A stretch of 64,000 nucleotides of DNA. Source: DATFVJ01 sp963712955 (GTDB lineage Bacteria; Actinomycetota; Actinomycetes; Streptosporangiales; Streptosporangiaceae). Position numbers and translations under genes: made by a program. Below, one piece after another: positions 30,684 to 40,397 of the stretch (the stretch's first letter is position 1; every line of letters starts with the position of its first letter). The notes under the pieces were generated by a model, which was given only the letters and a program-made list of their open reading frames with translations, did no database searches and was not told where the DNA came from. The stretch is from contig CAVQKF010000004.1 in NCBI GenBank assembly GCA_963712955.1, positions 186,001 to 250,000 of the forward strand, written 5' to 3'.

Positions 30684-32150
30684 ATGTCCAGCGAACTCGG
30701 CGTGTGGCTGCGCCAGCAGCGCGAGGCCCGCGGCTGGACCCGGCCCGAGGTGGCCCGCCAGCTCATCCAGGCCGGCCAGGCCAGGGGCGACACGTCCATG
30801 CCCGGCACCGACAGCATGTGCCACAACATTTACCGCTGGGAACGCGGCGCCGACAGCCCCTCAGAACGCTACAAGCACTGCTACTGCCAGGTCTTCGGCA
30901 TCCCGCCCAGCCACTTCGGCCCTGGGCACCCGGACAGCCGCCCGGCAGACGCGCAAACGCCGGGAACCATCATCATGGCAACCGCACCCGGCTTACCTGC
31001 GGTCCCATCGCCCGTGCATTCCGCCCACTTCACACCCGTCCTCGCCGGTCCTCCTCTACTGACACCCGTTACCGTCGCTTACCGTGGGACATACGAGCCC
31101 GATATGGGCGATTCCACGGTTCAGCGAGAGGTGCTGATGGCCGCGCACGAAGGTAGCGAAAACGCCGCAAGCGCCGAACAGCGCGGCATTGGCGACGCCA
31201 CCCTGGAACAGCTCCGCGCCGACGTGACCCGGCTGTCCCGCGAGTACATGACCGGCGAGCCGTTTCCGCTGTTCCTGGACATGCGCCGGGTGCGCGGCCG
31301 GATGCACGACGCGCTCGACCGGCGCATGTGGCCCCGCGACGCCACCCAGCTCTACTTTCTCCTAGGCTGCATCAACTGCCTCATGGCTAACGTCGCCTCG
31401 GACCTGAACAGCCCCCAAGCGGCCGAGGAGCTGGCCCGTGCAGGCTGGGCGTACGCTGTGGGCATTGATCACCGGCCCCTGATGGCGCAGTTGCGGCTTT
31501 CGTTCACCGACATCGCCTACTGGCATGAACAATCTCGCAAGGCCAGCGAGCTTGCCCAAAGTGGCCTGCAATACCTCACCGATGGTCCGACAGCTGCGCA
31601 GCTCCACCTTAAGTACGCCAGGGCAGCAGCCCGCCTGGGTGAAGCCGACCTGGCGCGGCAGGCGATCACAGCCGCACACGACGCACGTGAACGTGAATAT
31701 AACGACGATCTCCTGGAAATCGGTGGCGAATTCCGCCTTACCGGCGCCAGCCAGCACTCCCTGGCGGGTTCCGCCCTGATCGAGATCCCTGGTGCTGAGC
31801 GCGATGCCGCCGCCGAACTCGAGCGTGCTGCAGAACTCTATGAGACCGGGGAGCCCGGCGAGGCGTATAGGTACACCCTGGAGGCGCGTGCCCGGATCGA
31901 CCTCGGTACCGCTCGTCTGCGAGCCGGCGCGCTCGACGCCGCAGTCGTCGTGGTCGAAGCAGTGCTGTCTCTTCCGGCCTCGAAGAGAACAGTGGAACTC
32001 CCTCAACGGATGGCTGCCGTCCGTACCGAACTGGCCCAGCCGATTTTCCGGGGATCGGCGCAGGCACGCGAACTTGATGAGCGGATCGAGGAGTTCGGCC
32101 GCGAGACCATCACCACCGGGTTGCACGGCCTTTCCGGTGGTCCAGGCTAA
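30684..32150 (+). CDS. XRE regulator with C-terminal TPR-like domain
   Basis: 488 residues. HTH at about 5-75 (LGVWLRQQREARGWTRPEVARQL, then NIYRWERGADSPSERY). A variable linker to about 170 is followed by helical TPR-like repeats (RLSREYMTGEPFPLFLDMRRVRGRMHDALDRR; AGWAYAVGIDHRPLMAQLRL; AARLGEADLARQAI; LDLGTARL-like IDLGTARLRAGALDAAVVVVEAVLSLP). These proteins are common in streptomycete-type genomes and act as ligand- or peptide-responsive regulators. ATG 30684 has AAGAAGG upstream; the frame is open to 30588. Complete. Confidence 0.88.
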   Translation: MSSELGVWLRQQREARGWTRPEVARQLIQAGQARGDTSMPGTDSMCHNIYRWERGADSPSERYKHCYCQVFGIPPSHFGPGHPDSRPADAQTPGTIIMATAPGLPAVPSPVHSAHFTPVLAGPPLLTPVTVAYRGTYEPDMGDSTVQREVLMAAHEGSENAASAEQRGIGDATLEQLRADVTRLSREYMTGEPFPLFLDMRRVRGRMHDALDRRMWPRDATQLYFLLGCINCLMANVASDLNSPQAAEELARAGWAYAVGIDHRPLMAQLRLSFTDIAYWHEQSRKASELAQSGLQYLTDGPTAAQLHLKYARAAARLGEADLARQAITAAHDAREREYNDDLLEIGGEFRLTGASQHSLAGSALIEIPGAERDAAAELERAAELYETGEPGEAYRYTLEARARIDLGTARLRAGALDAAVVVVEAVLSLPASKRTVELPQRMAAVRTELAQPIFRGSAQARELDERIEEFGRETITTGLHGLSGGPG

Positions 32151-34882
32151 CGGCAGGCTAACGGTTGCTTCCGCACGGTCCAGGCAGGCCGCCCAGATTC
32201 GCCTAGGGTGAGCGGAAAGACCGGGTCAGCGGGCGACAGGCTCGGCGGTCCGAGGCGGAGCCTTGCCGGATCGTCGAGCGGAAAATCTGAGCAGCCCATC
32301 GGCCCGGCGCCTGCAGGCCGGCAACACAACTTCCCCCCCGAAAACGTCACGGAAAACGGACATTCCGCCCGCAGGGACGACGTTTTCGGGGGGGAAGACG
32401 CAGGAACCTGCCCGCACGCCACCAGTTCACCAGGCGCGCGGCGCCGGCGCAGCGGTCTGCCTCGATCCCCAGCTCCCGGCGGATCCACGCGACGTCCGTA
32501 GGGATCGGCGCTGGCCTCGGCCTCGCAGTCGTTGCGCCAGTCCATGTCGTCGACCAGCATCTCCACTTCGGCCCGGGCGTCGCCGCCGGCCAAGACAGCC
32601 TCGCGTGGTGTCATCCCGATGTAGTTGACCGTGTCCACCCAGGACTCACTATGCGTACGCGCCATGTCCTGCTCTGGGTCCTCGGCGGAGACCAAGAAGC
32701 TCTCGATGGTCAGGATCCGGGCGCGAGGGTGGGGTTCGCCGCCCATGCGCTCAGCCTTCCTGCGCACCTCGCGGGCGTCAGGCGCGACCGTACGCACGAT
32801 CTCCTCGAACTCGGCGAGCCGTTCACAGGAGTTGGCCCACAACGTCCAGCGACGATCCTCCCTGGTGACCCTGCCCCGGCTGCCGACCTTGCCTCCGCTG
32901 GCGGCGTGCAGCTCCAGGATGTCGTCGTCGATCTCCACCAGTCGATCGGTGAGCAGCGACCAAGCTCGCTGCTCGTCCGGCAGCTCCCAGACCACCTCGG
33001 CGTCGAAGTAATCATGGCCGTCGGCGTTGCGCAGGTGCGGCTCGGGCCGTGGGGCGAAGAACTCCGCCAACTGTTCGGCTGACGGCCGTCCCATGAGCAG
33101 CGTACTCAGCTCGCGGCGCTGTTCACGGGGGACACTGGCGGGCATCGCGAACATTCGCGGCTCCGTGCCGTCGTGCAGGATCCGGCCACAGAACAGATCC
33201 AGATGGCGTGCGGAGGTGGAGAACAGCCGGTCCTTGAGGAAGACCGGCTCCCCGCCGGACAGCGGGCGGACCGTGAGGCCGGCGCCTCGCTGGATCTCCC
33301 GGGCCTCGAACAGCCCAATCGGGATGTGCTGCCAGGACTCGGCCAGCTCCCGCTCGTCATCGCGCAGCCAGTCGCCCCGGGTCCGCAGGAACTGCTCGGT
33401 GAGCCCGCACTCGGTGAGCAGCAGGTCCAGGCAGAGCAGCGCGCTGTGCGGGTTACCGCCGCTCCTGGAGACGAGCCGGCCGAGCGTCTCCGCTGAAACG
33501 GCGCGCTGCGCGTAGGCGGCCAGCAGTGCGTAGACCACCTCGGCCCGGTCGGTGAGCGGATGCACGGCCTTGGCCAGACAGCACATCTTGTACTTGCGGC
33601 CCGAACCGCACGAGCACGGCCGATTGCGGCCCGCTGTCGTCTTCGGCGGAGCCAGCTGGCGCTTGAGCGCCCCACGCAGCGCCTCAGCGGGCGGGTGACC
33701 GCTATCGCGCAGGTAGCCGTCAGCGGCCCGCGCGTCGCCACGGCAAGCGGCGTACTCACCCGCGTCCAGCAACGCGGCGGGCAGATCTGGCTGTGCGGTC
33801 AGCGCCTCGTGTACCAGGCGCTCCGCAGTGTCGGCATCCCCGCTGCCCTCGGCGGCTCGGGCGGCGAGCAGCGTCACGGCCGCGCGCTCCGGGCCAGTCT
33901 TCGCGATCCCCTGAAGCACGGCCAGCTGGTCGCCGAAACGGGTTCCCCCGGCCGCGCGGCGTTCCACCTCATCCGCGACGTAGCCGACTACCGTGGGCGA
34001 GAGCGTCAGATAGTCGCGCAGCAGCGATGGCCCGTGCTCGGGATCTTCGTCGATCCAGGTCAGCAGCAGGCCGAGCGCCATCGTGCCCGCCACGACCTCC
34101 GCCCGGTCGAGCCCGCGGATCCTGGCCAGATTCCACGGAGTGCCGCGGACGCCGACGTACCCGCCGAAGGTCTCCAGACCAGCTGCACGCAGCGTCAGAG
34201 TCAGCGGTGGCGACGGCGACGGCGACGCAAAGATCTTCGGCTCGGTGAACATCAGGCCGACGAGGATCTCATGCAGCGGCACGAACGGATAGTCGACCGT
34301 TCCCTCGACATAGTGCTTCAACGCCTCGACCGCCGCGAACGCGCAGACATCACGCAGACGCCCGGTGCCGGGAGTCTCCTCCGGTGGCTTTTGCGCGGAT
34401 ATCCCCAGGGCACCATCGCGCAGCCCTACCGACAGCAGATCCCCTCCGGAAAAGCCCGCCAGCCAGCCGTCCGGCCCGGTCAGCAGTTGCTCGATCATGC
34501 CCTGCCCAGCAGCGAGATCGCCGCCGATGCCCGGCGGCAGATCCAGGACGGTCGTGGCCCTCACCTCGCCGCCGCCCGCAAACGGCAGCCCTCCGACGGC
34601 GAACTGCGCCCACAGCGCCAGGTCGTCATCCGCGCTCAGCATCCCGGATGTCACCTCGATCGTGCTCAACTCATGCGTGAACGCCACGCCGTCAGCGAGC
34701 CGCAGCCCGCTCACCCACTCCCTCTCCGGAGTCGGCAGCAGATAGGGATGCTCGTCCAGATGCCTGCGAAGCATGACGGGCGCCACGTTCACAAGTCGCG
34801 CCAGCACCTCCAAGGACAGCGGCCCCCTGGCCGCGAGCAGAGCGGTGATCTCATCACTTCGGGGAGAGAGGTTGCCGACCAT
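32147..34882 (-). CDS. SEC-C motif protein, C-terminus probably frameshifted
   Basis: The open frame is 911 residues. The N-terminus has a helical MVGNLSPRSDEITALLAARGPLSLEVLARLV segment, a central TPR-like stretch (ERLVHEALTAQPDLPAALLDAGEYAACRGDARAADGYL), and a zinc-binding SEC-C motif CSCGSGRKYKMCC at about 421-433. The rest is a large alpha/beta domain of unknown function. After DPYG (about residue 820) the frame turns into Pro/Arg-rich sequence, whereas the adjacent frame reads VAWIRRELGIEADRC and ARLVNWWRAG to a stop at 32347. A one-base deletion near 32490 is therefore likely, and the last ~90 residues of the open frame are spurious. SEC-C motifs bind nucleic-acid or ribosome-associated partners; the role here is not known. 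Confidence 0.75.
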   Translation of the reverse strand: MVGNLSPRSDEITALLAARGPLSLEVLARLVNVAPVMLRRHLDEHPYLLPTPEREWVSGLRLADGVAFTHELSTIEVTSGMLSADDDLALWAQFAVGGLPFAGGGEVRATTVLDLPPGIGGDLAAGQGMIEQLLTGPDGWLAGFSGGDLLSVGLRDGALGISAQKPPEETPGTGRLRDVCAFAAVEALKHYVEGTVDYPFVPLHEILVGLMFTEPKIFASPSPSPPLTLTLRAAGLETFGGYVGVRGTPWNLARIRGLDRAEVVAGTMALGLLLTWIDEDPEHGPSLLRDYLTLSPTVVGYVADEVERRAAGGTRFGDQLAVLQGIAKTGPERAAVTLLAARAAEGSGDADTAERLVHEALTAQPDLPAALLDAGEYAACRGDARAADGYLRDSGHPPAEALRGALKRQLAPPKTTAGRNRPCSCGSGRKYKMCCLAKAVHPLTDRAEVVYALLAAYAQRAVSAETLGRLVSRSGGNPHSALLCLDLLLTECGLTEQFLRTRGDWLRDDERELAESWQHIPIGLFEAREIQRGAGLTVRPLSGGEPVFLKDRLFSTSARHLDLFCGRILHDGTEPRMFAMPASVPREQRRELSTLLMGRPSAEQLAEFFAPRPEPHLRNADGHDYFDAEVVWELPDEQRAWSLLTDRLVEIDDDILELHAASGGKVGSRGRVTREDRRWTLWANSCERLAEFEEIVRTVAPDAREVRRKAERMGGEPHPRARILTIESFLVSAEDPEQDMARTHSESWVDTVNYIGMTPREAVLAGGDARAEVEMLVDDMDWRNDCEAEASADPYGRRVDPPGAGDRGRPLRRRRAPGELVACGQVPASSPPKTSSLRAECPFSVTFSGGKLCCRPAGAGPMGCSDFPLDDPARLRLGPPSLSPADPVFPLTLGESGRPAWTVRKQPLACR
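32330..32397. terminator. Perfect 19-bp inverted repeat with C7/G7 tract between converging genes
   Basis: CTTCCCCCCCGAAAACGTC (32330-32348) and its exact complement GACGTTTTCGGGGGGGAAG (32379-32397) with a 30-nt loop that itself contains CGGAA...TTCCG. It lies downstream of both the XRE-TPR gene (plus) and the SEC-C gene (minus), so a bidirectional terminator fits; a small mobile hairpin element is the alternative. Confidence 0.55.
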
Positions 34883-35064
34883 GGGAAAACCGTAGTGGCC
34901 ACGCCGGGGTCAGCTCAGCGCATCCACTGATGATCAGGGTTTGCCGTTGTGAGCATCCCAGTTCGGGCTGCCGAGCGTCGCCGGTTTTGGCGGGGCCCAC
35001 GGGGTGGGGGCGCGGTACAAGGGGCGGCGGCTGCGCGGAGCCGTTCGGAAGCAAGCCCGGGCGC

Positions 35065-35530
35065 TCAGGCCTCCTCCAGCCGGCGGATGAGTTCACCGAT
35101 ACTGCGCAGCCACGTCCGCGCCTGCCGGGCCCAATCTTCCTCGCCCAGCAGCATGACGGCCTCACCACCGAGGAACGCCAGGCCGATCAGGCCGGCGACG
35201 TCGGCGGGTGACAATGGTCCGAGCGAACCGAACCGGGTCTCCGCCTCGCGGGCGATCTCCTGAAGGACGTCGAACCACGCCCGCAACATCGCCAGTACCT
35301 GCCGGGCGAGTTCGGGATCCGACCAGCCTGCAGCGATCATCTCCTGGAGCACACGCACATAGCCCGACGCCAGATCCTCTTCGAGGACGTCGCACGCCTG
35401 CGCGTATCGCTTCCAGAGCGGCGCCTCCGCGCCGTACAGGCGGCGCTGCCGATCCACCAGCCGGCGGTTCTCGTGGTCGAGCAGGGACAGCACGAGGCCC
35501 TGTTTGCCGCCAAAGTGGATCGACTGGCTC
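35065..35530 (-). pseudogene. TetR/AcrR regulator lacking its DNA-binding domain
   Basis: From HFGGKQGLVLSLLDHENRRLVDRQ the frame gives a normal TetR ligand domain to the stop (YVRVLQEMIAAGWSDPELARQVLAMLRAWFDVLQEIA; AGLIGLAFLGGEAVMLLGEE). Residues before it (the HTH up to YxHF) are absent: at about 35530 the sequence changes into the glycosyltransferase remnant. The long open frame to 36390 is only antisense of that remnant. Confidence 0.75.
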
Positions 35531-35533
35531 ACC

Positions 35534-36111
35534 CGGCTACGTGACGGGCTTCGACCCGCGGGGAGTACGCCGATCGGCCAGCGCTGCGCGCGGAGCTCGG
35601 CTACCACCCGGGCGAGCGGGTCTGCGTGGTGACCGTCGGCGGCTCCGGTATCGGCGAGGACCTCCTGCGCCGCGTCGTGGCCGCGTTCCCGGACGCCGCG
35701 CGGCGGGTACCCGGGCTGCGGATGGTCGTCGTCACGGGCCCCCGCATCGACCCAGCCACACTGCCCCGGCCCGAGGGCCTCGAGATCCACGCGTACGTGC
35801 CAGGGCTGTACCGCCACCTCGCCGCATGCGACCTGGCGATCGTGCAGGGTGGCCTGACAACCTGCATGGAGCTCACCGCCACCGCCCGGCCGTTCATCTA
35901 CGTACCGCTGCGCCACCACTTCGAGCAGAACTTCCATGTGGCGCACCGGCTGCGGCGGCACGGGGCGGGGCGCCGGATGGACTTCGACGAGATCACGCCC
36001 GACTCGCTCGCCGGGGCTATCGCCGCCGAGATCGGCCGCGACGTGGCCTACCGGCCGGTGACCACCGACGGCGCCGCCCGCGCCGCTTCCATGCTCGCCG
36101 AACTGCTCTGA
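35534..36111 (+). pseudogene. C-terminal half of a GT1/MurG-like glycosyltransferase
   Basis: GYVTGFDPR, shift, then GEYADRPALRAELGYHPGERVCVVTVGGSGIGEDLLRRV, MVVVTGPRI, HAYVPGLYRHLAACDLAIVQGGLTTCMELTATARPFIYVPL and HHFEQNFHVAHRL. This is the nucleotide-sugar-binding C-terminal domain (GxSG, then QGGxTTxxEL). The N-terminal acceptor domain is missing and there is one frameshift near 35552. An ATG at 35626 could start a 161-residue fragment. The 259 nt after it hold no clear gene. Confidence 0.75.
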
Positions 36112-36370
36112 GGTGGTGGAGCGCAATGGCTTCGGCGTGCCGGTCGCCCATGCCCGGCAAACCCCAACCTGTGCCGCAGGGCCGTGTCCACCCTCGCGAT
36201 GGACCGGTCGGGCGTGTTTCACCGTCCCGTTGATGATGAGATCCGGCGGGAGCCTGAACGGCTGCCGCGAGGAGTATTGCCGCCTGTCCCGTGAGAAGCT
36301 GCTTGCGGTCGGCGGTCGCCATGTCCGTGCCGGCGGGCCGGGCCAAATGCGGTGAACGAAGGGGTTTGCG

Positions 36371-37141
36371 GTGGATGGTGTGGCTGACACGGAAGCGCCG
36401 GACCGGCGGGCAGCGCTGTTTGTCGACTTCGAGAACTTGGTCTACGGCGCCGGCCAGGGCCTGCCCAAGCAGGCCAATCCGGTCCCTTCTGAGGCGCTGA
36501 CCCGTTTGTGCCGCGACTATGGCGATGCCGCGATCCGCAAGGCCTACGCTGACTGGGGTCAGTTCACCAAGTTCCAGGCGAGTCTGGCCATGACCGGGGT
36601 TGACATGATCCAGGTCGCGCGGGTCGGGTCGGCGACCAAGAACGCGGCCGACATCAGGATGACCGTGGATGCCATGGAAACGATCTTCATTCATCCTACG
36701 GTCGAGGTGTTCGTCCTGGTAACTGGCGACAGCGACTACTCGCCGCTGGTGCGGAGGCTGCGGGAGTTCGGCAAATGGGTCGTCGGCGTCGGCACCCAGG
36801 CCAACGCGAGCCGACTGCTGGTGTCGGTGTGCTCGGAGTACAAGTTCTGGGGGACCTTGGTCGCCGAGATCGACCCGGCGGCCCGCCCGGCCCGTGACGC
36901 GGCATTTGACATCGCGGCCGCCAGGCGACTGCTGCTGCGGGCGTTCGACGAGGTGGCCGCGGACAAGCCGACGGCTGGGACGATCAAGAACAAGATGCTC
37001 CAGCTCGATCCGTCCTTCGACCAGCGAAACCATGGTTTCCGCACGTTCCGCGACTTCCTGGCCAGCTTCCCTGAGGAGATCAAGAATGTCGGCAAGTCGG
37101 GGGGAGACATCACCGTCGCCCGGACCGGCAAGGCGGTCTGA
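36371..37141 (+). CDS. NYN-domain ribonuclease with OST-HTH (LOTUS) domain
   Basis: 256 residues. The NYN (LabA/DUF88, PIN-like) domain is at about 14-150: RRAALFVDFENLVYG (first Asp), KNAADIRMTVDAMETIF (second), VFVLVTGDSDYSPLVRRLREFGKWVVGVG (GDSD). The OST-HTH is at about 178-245 (AARRLLLRAFDEV, AGTIKNKMLQLDPSFDQRNHGFRTFRDFLASFPE). The fold pairs an RNase with an RNA-binding winged helix, so RNA processing or turnover is likely. GTG start with GGGGTTTGCG upstream, no strong SD. Complete; stands alone. Confidence 0.9.
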   Translation: MDGVADTEAPDRRAALFVDFENLVYGAGQGLPKQANPVPSEALTRLCRDYGDAAIRKAYADWGQFTKFQASLAMTGVDMIQVARVGSATKNAADIRMTVDAMETIFIHPTVEVFVLVTGDSDYSPLVRRLREFGKWVVGVGTQANASRLLVSVCSEYKFWGTLVAEIDPAARPARDAAFDIAAARRLLLRAFDEVAADKPTAGTIKNKMLQLDPSFDQRNHGFRTFRDFLASFPEEIKNVGKSGGDITVARTGKAV

Positions 37142-37181
37142 CGAGCCGGGCTGGCGCGCCGGACGTGACGCCTACCAAGGT

Positions 37182-38768
37182 TCAGCCCGCCAGGGCCCAG
37201 AACGCGCAGTTGTGCTCGGCGGCGAAATTGGTCCGGGCCCGCGGCTGGGGCGGGAGCAGGGACAGCATCTGCTGGCCGGTGCCGTCGAACTGCGGCCACG
37301 CCGGCTCGGTGAACGAGGACGGGAATCCGTGCTTGGCGAAGTGCGTCCAGTACCGCTGCATGCTCGCGGCCAGTTGCTGCTGCGGCGCCGAGAGCCCACC
37401 GGGGAACGGGGTGTTGCTCACGTCGAACAGGTACTGGACCTCGGACTCGTGCGCCGCGCCGTAGGGGAAGCTGACCGGCGGAAGGTAACGCTCCGGCGCG
37501 TTCTCGTCATTGAACTCGTACGCGTACGTCGGCACGTACTTCGACAGCGACTCATCGGCCATGAGCGCGGGACAGGCGAAGATGGCGTCGGTGCCGACTG
37601 CGCCCAGGGCGACCGACGGGCTCGGGTAGGCGCTCAGCGGGTACGCGGCAGCGATCGCCGCCGCGGCGGCCGCGGGGACGCCCAAGGTTGAGGTGATCAT
37701 GGCCTGGTAGTTCGCGGCCGTGACCGGAGCGCCCTCTGCGACGAACAGCCGCCACTCGTCGTGGTTCGTCCCGCTGATCACTGGCACGCGGTTGAACTGG
37801 CCGCTGGCCAAGGCAGTCCCGATCGACTGCGTGAGCACGTTGCCGTCGATATCCGGCCGGTAGCCCGACGGGCTTGTGTGGTCCAGGATGGTCGTGACCG
37901 GCAGGCTGCGCAGGCAGGCAGCGGTCTGGCTGGCGCAGCCCATCTGGGTGGCGAGTGCCTCGCCGGAGGCCTCAGCCGTCGCCAGCGGCGTCTGCGTCAG
38001 GTTGTAGGTCCCGCTTTGGGCGATGGCACCGGAGAACAGCCCGCCGGCGCCGGGCGAGGCGAGCTGCGACAGGACGCTCAGCCCGCCGGAGGACTCGCCG
38101 GAGAGGGTCACGTTCCGGGGGTTGCCGCCGAACTGGGCGATGCTGCGCTGTACCCAGCGCAGCGCCGCCTGCTGGTCCATCAGCCCGTAGTTGCCGGACG
38201 GCCCGCCCGGGTGGCTGGCGAGCGCCGGGTGCGCAAGGAAGCCGAGGATGCCGAGCCGGTAGTTGACGGTGACGACGATCACGCCGTGCCGCACGAGCGG
38301 GGCGGGGTTGTAGTCGTCGCTCTCGCCGACAACCAGGGCGCCGCCATGGAGCCACACCATCACCGGAAGGTGCCGAGCGCCGCCGGTGCGGCCCGCAGGG
38401 GTAAAGACGTTCAGGTAGAGGCAGTCTTCGGAGGTGCTGCCCACGCCGAACGGCGTGGGTGGCTGCGCGCAGTGCGGCGCGAACTTTGTGGCGTCACGTA
38501 CGCCCTTCCAGCGGGCGGCTGGGTGCGGCGGCCGCCAGCGCAGCGCGCCGACCGGCGGGGCCGCGTAGGGGATGCCGAGGAATTCGTCACTCGTGCCCGC
38601 GGCCATACCGCGAACGGATCCGTCGTCGGTAGCCACCACCAGTCCCGTGCCAGGGACCGGAGCCGCGCTGGCGCCGCCGGCCGTTGCGCCCGTGGTCAGG
38701 GCCACCACGGCGATAACCCCCGCGCCGAGCCGGGCGCGCGCCCGCCATCGGGTCCTATCTCCTAACAT
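37182..38768 (-). CDS. Secreted type-B carboxylesterase
   Basis: 528 residues. A signal peptide (basic start, ARLGAGVIAVVALTTGATAGGASAAP) is followed by an alpha/beta hydrolase: FLGIPYAAPPVGALRWRPP, SEDCLYLNVFTP, VWLHGGALVVGE (oxyanion hole) and GESSGG with the catalytic Ser. A Glu in the later EFNDENAPE-like region and the His in AAHESEVQYLF complete the triad. The ATG at 38768 has AAAGGAG upstream, so the longer frame to 38831 is not used. It hydrolyses carboxyl esters outside the cell. Complete. Confidence 0.92.
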   Translation of the reverse strand: MLGDRTRWRARARLGAGVIAVVALTTGATAGGASAAPVPGTGLVVATDDGSVRGMAAGTSDEFLGIPYAAPPVGALRWRPPHPAARWKGVRDATKFAPHCAQPPTPFGVGSTSEDCLYLNVFTPAGRTGGARHLPVMVWLHGGALVVGESDDYNPAPLVRHGVIVVTVNYRLGILGFLAHPALASHPGGPSGNYGLMDQQAALRWVQRSIAQFGGNPRNVTLSGESSGGLSVLSQLASPGAGGLFSGAIAQSGTYNLTQTPLATAEASGEALATQMGCASQTAACLRSLPVTTILDHTSPSGYRPDIDGNVLTQSIGTALASGQFNRVPVISGTNHDEWRLFVAEGAPVTAANYQAMITSTLGVPAAAAAAIAAAYPLSAYPSPSVALGAVGTDAIFACPALMADESLSKYVPTYAYEFNDENAPERYLPPVSFPYGAAHESEVQYLFDVSNTPFPGGLSAPQQQLAASMQRYWTHFAKHGFPSSFTEPAWPQFDGTGQQMLSLLPPQPRARTNFAAEHNCAFWALAG

Positions 38769-39179
38769 CTGCGTCTCCTTTCCGGCGATAAGCCACTGTG
38801 CGAGGCCACGGGGGGAACCTGTCAACCTCAACGAGGCACCTGTGGGTGGCTTCTGGTGCCTGGCCGCCGGGCATCCGCCTGGGGGAGTGCCAGCCCTGGG
38901 GCCGGTGCTGCGTTACGCGGTGCGGCTCGGGGCGAGCGGCTGCGGCGGGCCCCGCGACCGGGACGGCGGTCGGGAGGGCATGCGCCTTGCCACCCCGGTT
39001 TCACTCTGCGCGAAGGCTAGCTGCCGCATGTGGCTGTAGGCCGTGAGGTGGTTCGCACGGTGGCAAAGAAAGGCCTGGGGCGGAAGGTCTCGCGGATGGG
39101 CAGCCACGGCACCGGCGCAGGGAAATCATGCGGTGGTGCCGTGGCCGCTCGGTTACTGCTGCGTCCTGGATCGCGGGGA
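38769..39179. other. 411-nt intergenic region
   Basis: No frame has convincing protein composition and no repeat or hairpin stands out. It holds the upstream region of the carboxylesterase gene. Confidence 0.5.
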
Positions 39180-39815
39180 TCAGACCTGCAGGAGGGTCTG
39201 GGCGGTGCCCAGTGTGAGCCCTGGTGCGAACAGGGATGTGCCGAGCGCGGCGTCCAGGGCGCTGGCCTCGGTGGCGGTGAGTGTGAGGCCGATTCCCTTC
39301 GCGGTGAACCAGTGCGCCCCTGCCGTCAGTGTGGCCTGGGACGCGCTCACCCGGAACAGCGGCACGCGTGTCTTCGGGTTCCCGTTGACCATCCCGGTGA
39401 CCTCGTCGTGGTTGAGGTTGATGATGAAGTTGCTGACCGCGATCTCCTTCCCGTTCTTGGTGTTGACGAACAGGATGCCGCCCCGGTGGTAGATGTTGCC
39501 GCCGAGCGGGCTCAGCCCTATCCGGCCGTTGGTCACCGGGAAGGTGAACTGGATAGCGGGCCCGCTCTTGACGGATCGTTGAGATTCCCTGCCGGGCCAG
39601 GTCGCGGTCGCCACGATCCCGTTCCGCAGCAGCGCGTGCGCGACGCCGGGTGCGGTTGTCAGCCGGGTGGTACCGCCCTTGAAAAGGACCGCCGCGGCGG
39701 CCGGGGTGTTAGCCGCGGCCGTTTGCGATGTGGCCGCTGACGCCGCGCTGACCGCCGGGGCCGCCAATAGGCCGCCGATCGCCGCGACGGTCGCTATGTG
39801 CCGGATCGCTCGCAT
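39180..39815 (-). CDS. Secreted protein of unknown function
   Basis: 211 residues with a clear signal peptide (MRAIRHIATVAAIGGLLAAPAVSAASAA). The mature part is beta-rich: GGTTRLTTAPGVAHALLRNG, GPAIQFTFPVTNGRIG, GNIYHRGGILFVNTKNGKEIAVSNFIINLNHDEVTG and then GLTLTATEASALDAALGTSL. I do not recognise a named family; the pattern has some similarity to HtaA-like or surface-exposed beta domains. The minus strand upstream (39880-40000) is AT-richer and probably carries the promoter. Confidence 0.8.
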   Translation of the reverse strand: MRAIRHIATVAAIGGLLAAPAVSAASAATSQTAAANTPAAAAVLFKGGTTRLTTAPGVAHALLRNGIVATATWPGRESQRSVKSGPAIQFTFPVTNGRIGLSPLGGNIYHRGGILFVNTKNGKEIAVSNFIINLNHDEVTGMVNGNPKTRVPLFRVSASQATLTAGAHWFTAKGIGLTLTATEASALDAALGTSLFAPGLTLGTAQTLLQV

Positions 39816-40397
39816 TTCCTATCTCCCTTCCGGCCGCGCTGTTGCGCGGGCTCTCTCCGTAGAAGTTAATTCATAAGTCTCTGCCTTGTGCAGGATGTAC
39901 TTCAATCCTGGCTGCGGCCGCGTTTTTGGTACGCGTATCCACAGATTTGCCCGCGAATTACCGGAAGGCATTGACCTTATGAAGGGGTTCCTAGCGTCCC
40001 GAACCTCTAAATTCGTCGTATAGGTAGGTCAAGACATGCCCAAGGATGGCGTGTCCTGCCGGCACGTGACAGGACAATGCCGCAGAGTTGCTGGCATGGT
40101 TTCGATCGCCTGGTCCCACCGGCCCCTTTTGATGAGCATGTTTACAGGATACACAACGCCGACCCGGTAATTAGTAATGCGGCCGCACATTCAAACACGC
40201 TGGATGCCGTATGGCACCTTATCATTTCAAAGGCGGCCGCCCGCCCGGCAGGATGAACACGAAATCACCTAAGACGCCGCACAGCCGATACCAGCGCATG
40301 GGTCCGGCGCGAACGTGATGCAGGTTGTACCTCGGCGGAATCTTACGCAATCCCACAGCGTGACCAAAGTAAGACACCCAAAAGCAACGGGGAAATT
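39816..40397. other. 582-nt AT-richer intergenic region
   Basis: No coding frame. Base composition is lower in GC than the rest of the window. It probably contains divergent promoters for the secreted protein (minus) and the Ala-rich lipoprotein (plus). Confidence 0.4.

Noticed and set aside
29415..30824. 469-codon minus-strand frame
   Set aside because: Antisense of the XRE-DUF5753 and DUF397 genes.
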